From assembly GCA_030043675.1 (NCBI GenBank), contig JASHXG010000069.1, positions 1 through 12,583 on the forward strand: a stretch of DNA of 12,583 nucleotides, read 5' to 3'. This document shows positions 6,102-11,927 of this stretch, one piece after another. The first letter of the stretch is position 1, and the number at the start of each line of letters is the position of its first letter. The DNA comes from Vulcanimicrobiota bacterium (GTDB taxonomy: Bacteria; Vulcanimicrobiota; Vulcanimicrobiia; Vulcanimicrobiales; Vulcanimicrobiaceae). The notes beneath the pieces are model-generated. The model had not been told where the DNA came from. It saw only the letters and a program-made list of their open reading frames with translations, and did not search any database. Position numbers and translations under genes: made by a program.

Positions 6102-6144
6102 AAGGGCTAGAAGGAATATCCGCGCCGTCCGGCGCTAGGCCTTT
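6101..6144 (+). other. Two-part hairpin in the LMF1-methyltransferase spacer
   Basis: An inner stem GCGCC (6122-6126) pairs with GGCGC (6131-6135) over a GTCC loop. Around it AAAGGGCTA (6101-6109) pairs with TAGGCCTTT (6136-6144) with one G/G mismatch. The structure spans almost the whole spacer between the two genes, and its right arm ends 6 bases before the methyltransferase start, in a TTTCTCC stretch. It could be an imperfect terminator with a TTTCT tail or a structured leader over the ribosome site region of the next gene. The element also looks like the kind of short repeat that recurs in genomes, which cannot be tested here. Confidence 0.45.
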
Positions 6145-6150
6145 CTCCTG

Positions 6151-6930
6151 ATGCACGGATACATGTTCGACAACTCCGCCACCGCCGAATACCAGCGGCT
6201 CGACCTGATGTCGAAGATCCTCGATCCACGCACGCGGGCCTCGCTCTCGAGCCTGGGTCTCACCAAAGGCTGGAACTGCCTCGAGCTGGGCGGAGGCAAC
6301 GGCAGCATCACGGAGTGGCTCTGCGAGGTGGTCGGCGAATCGGGCAGCGTCGCTTCAGTCGACATCAACCCGAAGCTACTCGAACTCATCCCGTCGCAAA
6401 ATTTGAGCGTGCGCAAGGTCGACGTGCGCACCGAGGACTTACCGGCCGGACCATTCGATCTCGTCATGTGCCGCGCGACGCTGCATCAAGTTTCCGAATA
6501 CGCGCCGGCGGTGCTCGCGAAAATGGCCGCTTCAACCAGGCCGGGCGGCTGGATCTTCGTCTGCGAACCCGATTTCAATCTGGTGCGAACTTGCGAACCA
6601 GCGGCCTGGGCAAAGGCCTGGAACGGTATCATCGAATGGGGTCACTCACAAGGCGTCGAGTGGTACATCGGTCGCAAGCTCCCGGCGATGGTTCAAGCAC
6701 TCGGGTTTGGATATCCGGAGGCAAAGACCGAAGTGCCGAATATTCGCGGCACGACGCGTGACGCGCTCTACTTTCAGATGGTCTTCGAAATGATTCGGGA
6801 CCGCGCGATCGAGAGCGGCTTCGTCGATGCGCCGACGCTCGACGCGGCGTCGAAGCTGCTCGCGGATCCCGATGCCTGGACCCAGTGCTGGATGCTGACC
6901 AGCGTCTGGATTCGCAAGCCCTTACAATAA
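6151..6930 (+). CDS. Class I SAM-dependent methyltransferase
   Basis: A 259-aa protein with the Rossmann-type methyltransferase core. Motif I is LELGGGNGSITEWL (44-57), binding S-adenosylmethionine; the acidic end of strand 2 is in SVASVDINPKLLEL (66-79), where D71 would contact the ribose; DVRTEDLP (91-98) is motif III-like; PFDLVMCRATLHQV (101-114) is motif IV; and RPGGWIFVCEPDF (130-142) is the usual post-IV strand. The C-terminal third is a helical lid region with several tryptophans. No close substrate family is recognisable; the layout fits small-molecule methyltransferases (methyltransferase 11/25-like) rather than DNA or rRNA enzymes. No strong ribosome site precedes ATG 6151; ATG 6163 is a possible alternative. 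The hairpin spacer upstream leaves it unclear whether it shares a transcript with the LMF1 gene. Confidence 0.85.
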   Translation: MHGYMFDNSATAEYQRLDLMSKILDPRTRASLSSLGLTKGWNCLELGGGNGSITEWLCEVVGESGSVASVDINPKLLELIPSQNLSVRKVDVRTEDLPAGPFDLVMCRATLHQVSEYAPAVLAKMAASTRPGGWIFVCEPDFNLVRTCEPAAWAKAWNGIIEWGHSQGVEWYIGRKLPAMVQALGFGYPEAKTEVPNIRGTTRDALYFQMVFEMIRDRAIESGFVDAPTLDAASKLLADPDAWTQCWMLTSVWIRKPLQ

Positions 6931-7305
6931 CTCGCCGACCGCCGCCAGAACTTGCTCGCCGGTTATGACCTGCGTATCGACATACATGCTGCGGAACCGC
7001 CCGACATGCTCGCGGCTTGGGCATTCCGCTACCGAGCGGACGTGCAAATTACGCTTGGCCGTAGCGCGGCTATCAGGCGTGACCGCGGCGCTTGCTCAAT
7101 ACTTCCAAGACGCGGCAGATTCACGGATGGACTGAAGGTGACGAGGACCTTCGTCATTTCCAGCTCTTTTCGTTGGATTTGCAGATCTTCCATAGCCGTC
7201 TCGATCGCGCCGGATCGTTAACAAATTGTTGAGCCGGAGTTGCCCTCGACGCGAGTGCATGACGCGGGAATCGGGAGCCAAGGATGGCGGTGGTTTCGCC
7301 GGTCA
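6931..7305. other. Gene-free region of about 375 bases, possibly decayed coding DNA
   Basis: No reading frame on either strand has both a start with a ribosome site and a family-like sequence. On the minus strand, the frame ending at the TAA at 6928-6930 is open for about 55 codons (back to a TGA at 7096-7098) and ends in a plausible protein tail reading YVDTQVITGEQVLAAVGELL. The minus frame above the TGA continues for tens of codons more, so this may be a remnant of a small gene broken by a stop. I cannot name a family. The start of this region also serves as the 3' end of the methyltransferase transcript; no terminator hairpin with a T-run is visible. Confidence 0.4.
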
Positions 7306-7716
7306 TTATTGACTAGCGCGCAAGGGGAGGAGCGCGCGCAGACGCGCGTCACGTAGATAAAGACCGCCCCAGAGAAGTATGGCTACGACGACCGGGAAGC
7401 TTGCTCCAACCAGATGTCCGATGCGAAGTTGAATGGCCACAGCGCCACCGAAGTACGCAGTGAGTAGAACCGCGCCGAACACCGCGGTACGTGGAATGAG
7501 GTAGATCGCGAGACAGCCAAGTTGGATGACTGCTATTGCGGGAACGAGCGCCGCCGGAAAGCCAAGCACGGCGAAACCATCAGCCGGCTTTGCCAGATGC
7601 TCTATGCCGTCGAGAATCATGGATAGCACGGCTGCGGTACTCAGAACTATCCCGATCCACCGCGGGGTCCTCGGCGCTTCATTCGGTGTGGAGACATGCG
7701 TAGCGTATTGGGTCAC
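7306..7716 (-). CDS. DoxX-like four-helix membrane protein
   Basis: A 136-aa protein. The start chosen is the GTG whose first base is 7716, because AAGGAG (complement of 7722-7727) lies 5 bases upstream; longer readings put that ribosome site inside the gene. Four membrane helices are evident: WIGIVLSTAAVLSMILDGIEH, GFPAALVPAIAVIQLGCLAIYL, FGAVLLTAYFGGAVAIQL and FPVVVAILLWGGLYLRD. The pattern of an early D-G-x-x-H after helix 1, a short L-G-F-P loop, L-T-A-Y-F-G-G-A in helix 3 and W-G-G-L-Y-L-R-D after helix 4 is typical of DoxX-like (DUF4267-type) proteins, small membrane proteins of unclear function often under TetR control. It lies 45 bases downstream of the 57-aa gene and is probably the last gene of that operon. 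Confidence 0.86.
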   Translation of the reverse strand: MTQYATHVSTPNEAPRTPRWIGIVLSTAAVLSMILDGIEHLAKPADGFAVLGFPAALVPAIAVIQLGCLAIYLIPRTAVFGAVLLTAYFGGAVAIQLRIGHLVGASFPVVVAILLWGGLYLRDARLRALLPLRASQ

Positions 7717-7761
7717 GACGACTCCTTCCATCCGGCGACGCGGATGCAACTCGTATAACCG

Positions 7762-7935
7762 CTATCTTCTATTTGAATAGGTGGCGTTGGCTTTTACCGC
7801 GGGCGCGACAGGAAGCGTCGGGTCGACCTTTTGCGTTGCCTGCTGAGCTTGAAGGTCCGTATCATCGATCGCGACGCTGAGGCGAAGGCGCCAGACGCCC
7901 ATCGTGAGGCTGAATTGCGCTCCCATCAACTCCAT
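7762..7935 (-). CDS. Small 57-aa protein of the DoxX operon, unknown function
   Basis: Minus-strand ATG at 7935 to TAG at 7762-7764. It has its own ribosome site, GGAGG (complement of 7942-7946), 6 bases before the ATG, and overlaps the stop of the 22-codon leader ORF by 10 bases, so it is translationally coupled. The first half (MGAQFSLTMGVWRLRLSVAI) alternates hydrophobic and polar residues like beta strands; the second half is rich in Q, A, P, T and V and looks disordered or extended. No membrane helix or signal peptide is evident. I recognise no family. Support is its position: directly downstream of a good promoter, with two suitable ribosome sites, upstream of the DoxX-like gene in the same direction. 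Confidence 0.6.
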   Translation of the reverse strand: MELMGAQFSLTMGVWRLRLSVAIDDTDLQAQQATQKVDPTLPVAPAVKANATYSNRR

Positions 7936-7994
7936 GCTCCGCCTCCACTAACGAACGTGAGCGCGAAGGCCTTCACACCGAGGGCTACTTTCAC
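7926..7994 (-). CDS. 22-codon leader ORF of the DoxX operon
   Basis: GTG at 7994 to TGA at 7926-7928. It has a near-ideal ribosome site, AAGGAGG (complement of 8000-8006), 5 bases before the GTG. The product reads MKVALGVKAFALTFVSGGGAWS. The stop lies inside the start region of the 57-aa ORF. It could be a real small protein, a translational leader that tunes the next gene, or the true N-terminus of a single protein joined to the 57-aa frame by a frameshift (both pieces have similar strand-like sequences). The strong ribosome site is what supports translation here. Confidence 0.5.
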   Translation of the reverse strand: MKVALGVKAFALTFVSGGGAWS

Positions 7995-8004
7995 GCCAGC
8001 CTCC

Positions 8005-8017
8005 TTAACAATGTTAA
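8005..8017. promoter_or_regulatory. Perfect palindrome TTAACAATGTTAA
   Basis: A 13-bp exact palindrome (TTAACA-A-TGTTAA) in the tetR/DoxX-operon divergent region. It is located between the leftward -10 box and the leader ORF ribosome site and touches the last bases of that site. A half-site in the opposite orientation, TTGTTAA, recurs at 8045-8051. It may be a second operator for the TetR protein or a site for another regulator. Confidence 0.4.
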
Positions 8018-8019
8018 AT

Positions 8020-8036
8020 GATACGTGACTAGTATC
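8020..8036. promoter_or_regulatory. Candidate TetR operator GATAC-N7-GTATC
   Basis: Arms GATAC (8020-8024) and GTATC (8032-8036) with inner G/C match, 17 bp overall, like the 15-19-bp operators of TetR repressors. It covers the -10 box of the leftward promoter (8031-8036) and the -35 box proposed for tetR (8025-8030), so one bound dimer would block both promoters. Confidence 0.5.
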
Positions 8037-8054
8037 GCTTATCTTTGTTAAACT
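8025..8054 (+). promoter_or_regulatory. Possible promoter for a leaderless tetR transcript
   Basis: GTGACT (8025-8030) and TAAACT (8049-8054) each match consensus at 4 of 6 with an 18-base spacer, placing the start of transcription at about the GTG start codon at 8061. tetR has no usable ribosome site, which agrees with leaderless translation. The match is weak, so this is an inference. Confidence 0.35.
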
Positions 8055-8059
8055 GTCAA
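8031..8059 (-). promoter_or_regulatory. Sigma70-type promoter for the DoxX operon
   Basis: On the minus strand the sequence reads TTGACA (complement of 8054-8059), a 17-base spacer, then GATACT (complement of 8031-8036; 4 of 6 consensus). Transcription would start near 8024, giving a short leader before the ribosome site at 8000-8006. The -35 matches consensus fully. Confidence 0.65.
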
Positions 8060-8060
8060 G

Positions 8061-8738
8061 GTGACTCCACGACTCTCTAAGGCGAAGATCGTCCGGGCGG
8101 CGTTCGATGTGCTCGATGCGGCAGGAATAGACGGCTTGACCGTCCGCGCAGTTGCGGCACGACTCGGCGTCCAGGCGCCGGCGCTCTACTGGCACATGGC
8201 AAGTAAGCAAGACCTGCTCGACGAGATGGCGACCGAGATCTTGCGACGCGCGAGCGACGAGATGCTCGCTCTGCCGACCGAAACACCATGGCGCGAACGC
8301 ATGGTCGCCTTCGCGGATATCACGCGACGCGCGCTCCTGGCGCACCGCGACGGAGCCAAAGCATTCAGCGGCACGTACCTTACCGATGATGCCGTCCTGC
8401 AGCGGCAAGAGTCGATATTTGCGCTGATGATCGAGCAGGGCTTTACGCTCGCCGACGTCGTTCGGGCATATTCGCTGCTTTACAGCTTCACCATCGGGTT
8501 CTGTATTGAAGAGCAAGCAGTAGCGCAGGCCGCCGCTTCGGGCGACGATCGATATTCGCTCAGGCGGCGTGCGGAACGCTTGGACGAGAAGCGCCATCCG
8601 CTCGTTGCCCGATCTGGCGCCGAGATCTTCGGAGATCCTGATGCGCGCTTTGCGGACCTGGTCGGCGTGATCGTCGATTCCGCCGGACGAATGCGCCTCA
8701 GGAAGACGCCGCGAGCGTCGCGCTCATCGCGACGATGA
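8061..8738 (+). CDS. TetR family transcriptional repressor
   Basis: A 225-aa protein. GTG 8061 is the earliest possible start: an in-frame TAA lies 4 codons upstream, and no Shine-Dalgarno sequence with normal spacing precedes it. The N-terminal DNA-binding domain is complete: IVRAAFDVLDAAGIDGLTVRAVAARLGVQAPALYWHMASKQDLLDEMA (10-57), with the helix-turn-helix around 27-46 and the characteristic A-L-Y-W-H motif shared with tetracycline repressors. The ligand-binding C-terminal domain is helical and resembles the TetR_C type (ALLAHRDGAKAFSGTYL, then VRAYSLLYSFTIGFCIEE). It is divergent from the leader/57-aa/DoxX operon and almost certainly regulates it and itself. The inducer cannot be predicted. 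Confidence 0.92.
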   Translation: MTPRLSKAKIVRAAFDVLDAAGIDGLTVRAVAARLGVQAPALYWHMASKQDLLDEMATEILRRASDEMLALPTETPWRERMVAFADITRRALLAHRDGAKAFSGTYLTDDAVLQRQESIFALMIEQGFTLADVVRAYSLLYSFTIGFCIEEQAVAQAAASGDDRYSLRRRAERLDEKRHPLVARSGAEIFGDPDARFADLVGVIVDSAGRMRLRKTPRASRSSRR

Positions 8739-8789
8739 CCAATGCGCCTGGTAACCGAGGTCGCTAACGGCGAGCGGCGATGCTATGCC

Positions 8790-10094
8790 TTACGAGCATG
8801 CAATCACTTCATCGGCCGCGACGTAGAGGGCGACGTTTAGGGCTTCCTGACCTGCCGCCTGCATGATGAGGTCGCAAAGCTGATTGCTCTTGCCCTCTAC
8901 GCGCAGAATTGTTGGCTCACCGCTTTTGTCCGCGGGATTCCAGTTATAGGTGAACTGATTTGCCCGCGACCGATTACACCAAACCGCGGTTGCGTTGGCT
9001 TTGACAAAACCCGAATACTTCGTCGGATTCGCTAAAACCAGAGGCAAGAAGTTCCGCATAAAGATACCCTTGCCGGTGGCGTAGTCGCCGGCAAAAGTCT
9101 GAAGATCCTTGAAATGCAGAAACCCCAGATTCTCATGAAGCACGTTCTCATCGTCCGTCATGTTTGTCATAACGGCTTTGGCAATCTCGTAAGCTAGCGG
9201 ATCGCCGGGAACTATTGCCTGGATGAAGAGGCCCTGATCGCCGGACCAGAACCATGCTGGGTCGGTTCCGTTCCCAGTGGGCCGCTCCAATACCAATCCG
9301 AGCTGATTGAGAATGCCGGTGCTTCCCGGGTTGCTCTTGGGATACTCCAGCCACTGCGAAAACCAGTGGCGCTCTGCAGCAGCCATCTGCGAATATTTCG
9401 ATTCTCCGGGACTCAGCCGCGCGAGGCGTCGGGATAGAATCCAAAATCCCTCATTAGTTACGGAGTTTCGGCCGCTCAACGGCGGATTCGTTGAATCGGG
9501 CGAGTTGTTGAACGTCCCGCCGCGGATGTCCGCGCTGCCGGCAGCGTTATCCGATGTGCCGCCTTTTACTTTTCTGTTGTAGGTTGTGGTCCGCCAGTTG
9601 GACTCAATCTGATCCCAACAAGACCGCGCGCCGGCGAGAAGCTCGTTGAAGAGCTCGTCGTATGAATGACTCCCGTATCCTAACGCCCCGCGATTCTCCA
9701 GGGCAAATGAAAAAGCAACGCCCCACCACCCGTAGTCGTCCTTCCACCATCCGGGATTGGTGCTGAGATCGTGGTAAACATCGAACGCTGCCGGCAGAAT
9801 TTGGGTGCTGCGATCCGTTTCCTTCGCCGCGACCAGGTAGTTGAGGCACGTATGTAAGGTCGTGCCGCCGAACCAGAAGTTTCCGTCAAAGATGTGAGGG
9901 GTCTTGTACTGCGCGCTAAGAACGTCAAATCCCGCTTTCGCGGCAGAACGATAGGTGGTGCTCGACCGTTGGCTCGGCGTCGCCGGACTGGTCGAACTGC
10001 TACAGCCCCATGCTCCGGCGGTCAGGTTTATCGCACCCAACGCTCCAAGGCTTTTGAGAAAATCATGCCGCGCGAGTACGTTCATTTGTCTCAT
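8790..10094 (-). CDS. GH76-like glycoside hydrolase, exported lipoprotein
   Basis: A 434-aa protein starting at the ATG with first base 10094, which has GGAGG (complement of 10100-10104) 5 bases upstream; the longer frame start at 10127 lacks one. The N-terminus ARHDFLKSLGALGA resembles a Tat signal with one arginine lost, ending at a lipobox-like AWGC (C31), so export and lipid anchoring are probable. The rest resembles family 76 (alpha-1,6-mannanase, six-hairpin fold): NPGWWKDDYGWWGVAFSFALE (113-133) matches the D-D-x-x-W-W catalytic region, SVTNEGFWILSRRLARL (211-227) matches the I-T-N-E-x-F-x-x-x-A-x-R-L block, and ATGKGIFMRNFLPLV (339-353) matches the K-G-I-F-x-R block. Substrate is unknown; the family often acts on fungal or bacterial mannan. 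It is convergent with tetR (51-base gap), so it is not part of that operon. Confidence 0.68.
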   Translation of the reverse strand: MRQMNVLARHDFLKSLGALGAINLTAGAWGCSSSTSPATPSQRSSTTYRSAAKAGFDVLSAQYKTPHIFDGNFWFGGTTLHTCLNYLVAAKETDRSTQILPAAFDVYHDLSTNPGWWKDDYGWWGVAFSFALENRGALGYGSHSYDELFNELLAGARSCWDQIESNWRTTTYNRKVKGGTSDNAAGSADIRGGTFNNSPDSTNPPLSGRNSVTNEGFWILSRRLARLSPGESKYSQMAAAERHWFSQWLEYPKSNPGSTGILNQLGLVLERPTGNGTDPAWFWSGDQGLFIQAIVPGDPLAYEIAKAVMTNMTDDENVLHENLGFLHFKDLQTFAGDYATGKGIFMRNFLPLVLANPTKYSGFVKANATAVWCNRSRANQFTYNWNPADKSGEPTILRVEGKSNQLCDLIMQAAGQEALNVALYVAADEVIACS

Positions 10095-10204
10095 GCCGGC
10101 CTCCGAGTTTTGGCCGATACGCGTCACGGGCGTATGTCCAGGTGCCGGCTAGCTTCTCCTGGCCCCGCCCCTGGGGCCTTCCACTCGTCACGGACGGACC
10201 GGCT
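10095..10204. other. Spacer between the TPR gene and the GH76-like gene, with a GC-rich hairpin
   Basis: GGCCCC (10161-10166) and GGGGCC (10173-10178) form a stable stem over a 6-base loop. No T-run follows on the minus strand, so it is not a standard rho-independent terminator for the TPR gene. It may protect an RNA 3' end or attenuate read-through into the GH76-like gene. Confidence 0.45.
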
Positions 10205-11830
10205 TTACGGTGAGCTTGGCAGATCCAAAGCGCCGACTTTCGCGGGAAGCGTCAGGTGGGCGCGGATCTCTTGGCCGCGTTTGGCGTGGACGCGATTGTG
10301 CGTTATGCGGCCCGAGAGCTCGTATGCCGTGCCGAGCTCGTACAATGAGCCGTAGCTTTCGAGAATCTGGACGGCATAGTCGATGGCATGGAACGCCTCG
10401 GCTCCGCGATTAAGTTTGGCGTACAGGCCGGAACGAATACGTTGAGCGTTTCCGAAGAACCGGTGCATACCTTGACGCTTGAGTTCGGCGGACGTCTCGT
10501 CGAGAAGCCGCAACGCTTCGTACGGTCGTCCCGCATGTTCGAGCGCCTCAGCAATGGTGAGACACCCGGCCAAACCTCGTAAGTCGGCACCGATAAAGAG
10601 TTCCTGCGCCATTGTCGCTATCGTGAGCGCTTGCGTCTTGTGACCGGAGCGTTGTTCGATGTTTGCGAGAAGAAGCGCGACATTTGCACGTTCCTGCGCA
10701 TTCGCGAGGAGGTCGCTCAGAACGATTGCGTTGTGCACGTGTTTGCGGGCGATCGCGGTTTGCCGGCCTTCGAAATAGGCACGACCCAAGAGATGCGACC
10801 CTTGCATCATCGAATTAATCAGGCCGTTGTCACGAGCGATTGCCAGTCCTTCGCTCATCGCTTCTACCCCGCGCAAAAGCTCACCGCAAAAGAGTGCGAT
10901 TTGCGCGCGCTTACCCAAATACCAAAACCGTAACTGCGGCCGCGTCGCGGGGGCACGATCGAAGACCTCTTGTGCCTGTGCGAGATAGCGTTCCGTCCCC
11001 GTCGTATTTCCCGATTCGAGGTGCGCTTCTACTAGATGCAGCAAGACACGCAGGAGCAGGTCGTTGGTGCGCCGATGCGATGGCGCCGCCACTCTCCGGA
11101 GATGATGTCGTGCGAGTTCAAGGGCCTTGATGTGCTGTTCCACGTTGCTGGTGACGCGGGCGGCGGTTGCCTCGATGACCAGCATCTCCGTCTCGACCGC
11201 GGGATCCGAATTTGCCGCGGCGTAGCCCAGCGTTCGCGCCTTGCCAAGCAAGCTGGGGAACATTGCGTAGACGGCGATCGAGTCGTAGGTGGTGAGAAGC
11301 TCCGTGATCGCTGCGAGGCGCTGGGCGGGGTCGTCCTCGGAGTCGATCAGCCTTTCCAGAACCGCAATGGCCTCGTCGGTTCTGCCGCATTCGCGTAATC
11401 CTATCGTGTAGTCGATCTGCAGCTCGGAGGGGGAAGCGACCGCAAACCGACGATTCGAGATGGCGTCGAGCTCTTGAGTCAATGCTCCCGCGAGTGCCTC
11501 CAGCACGGCTCGGCGCTCGAAGTAAAACTGGGTATGCCGCAGGCCCAAATCGCCGGCGACGACTGCATGTTTCTCACCATTGAAATCGCAGCGCTCGACG
11601 ATCGTCTGCCAGCGTTTGGCGCGCTCGGAGCCGCGATCGATCGAATGCTGCCGAACGATCCTCTCCAGGGAGCGAGCGACCGCGGATCGAGTTCGTGCGT
11701 GCAGAGCTTGCCCGCTCAGGTTGCAACGCAAGCCTAGCGACGCGACCAAAGCGTTCTTGCGCAGCTTCGGAAAGTCGTTGAGGTTGCGTAATAGGTGCTG
11801 GAGCGCCTGAAACTCGTCAGCCGGCCTCAC
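10205..11830 (-). CDS. TPR-repeat protein with possible N-terminal DNA-binding region
   Basis: A 541-aa soluble protein beginning at a GTG (first base 11830) without an obvious ribosome site. Residues 1-120 are rich in arginine and include HAVVAGDLGLRHTQFYFERRAVLEAL (about 92-117), which has the spacing of a helix-turn-helix like those in sigma/LuxR-type or AraC-like short regulators. From about 140 to 530 the sequence is made of helical pairs of 34-40 residues with TPR-like A-x-x-x-L-x-A and L-x-x-x-x-x-A signatures, for example RTDEAIAVLERLID, TGTERYLAQAQEVFD, RPYEALRLLDETSAEL and RGAEAFHAIDYAVQIL. TPRs bind protein partners. No enzyme motif or membrane segment is seen. It reads the same way as the GH76-like gene downstream (110-base gap) and is divergent from the lipoprotein at 11928, so it may regulate either; that is inference. 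Confidence 0.72.
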   Translation of the reverse strand: MRPADEFQALQHLLRNLNDFPKLRKNALVASLGLRCNLSGQALHARTRSAVARSLERIVRQHSIDRGSERAKRWQTIVERCDFNGEKHAVVAGDLGLRHTQFYFERRAVLEALAGALTQELDAISNRRFAVASPSELQIDYTIGLRECGRTDEAIAVLERLIDSEDDPAQRLAAITELLTTYDSIAVYAMFPSLLGKARTLGYAAANSDPAVETEMLVIEATAARVTSNVEQHIKALELARHHLRRVAAPSHRRTNDLLLRVLLHLVEAHLESGNTTGTERYLAQAQEVFDRAPATRPQLRFWYLGKRAQIALFCGELLRGVEAMSEGLAIARDNGLINSMMQGSHLLGRAYFEGRQTAIARKHVHNAIVLSDLLANAQERANVALLLANIEQRSGHKTQALTIATMAQELFIGADLRGLAGCLTIAEALEHAGRPYEALRLLDETSAELKRQGMHRFFGNAQRIRSGLYAKLNRGAEAFHAIDYAVQILESYGSLYELGTAYELSGRITHNRVHAKRGQEIRAHLTLPAKVGALDLPSSP

Positions 11831-11911
11831 GAAGGTTTTGTTCGGAGTTTGTCCGGTTCAGCCATGCCTGCGACAGGAAGCGACGGTCCTCCCAGTTACA
11901 AGGCTGCCGGA

Positions 11912-11917
11912 AAGGAG
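11912..11917 (+). promoter_or_regulatory. Ribosome binding site AAGGAG of the terminal lipoprotein gene
   Basis: AAGGAG lies 10 bases before ATG 11928. The spacing is slightly long but it is the only good site in the divergent gap and it decides the start. Confidence 0.6.
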
Positions 11918-11927
11918 ATCTCCGCAC

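Noticed and set aside
6952..7221. An 89-codon plus-strand frame in the gene-free region
   Set aside because: No ribosome site, no recognisable domain, and a composition rich in R, S and I that does not resemble neighbouring proteins.
7926..8597. A 223-codon minus-strand frame opposite tetR
   Set aside because: TetR on the plus strand has a clear helix-turn-helix domain. Only the last 22 codons of the minus frame, which begin at a GTG with a strong ribosome site, are kept as the leader ORF.
8780..8799. ATGCT/AGCAT inverted repeat between the tetR and GH76-like stops as a bidirectional terminator
   Set aside because: Only 5 bp of stem with a 10-base loop and no T-run on either side; too weak to call.
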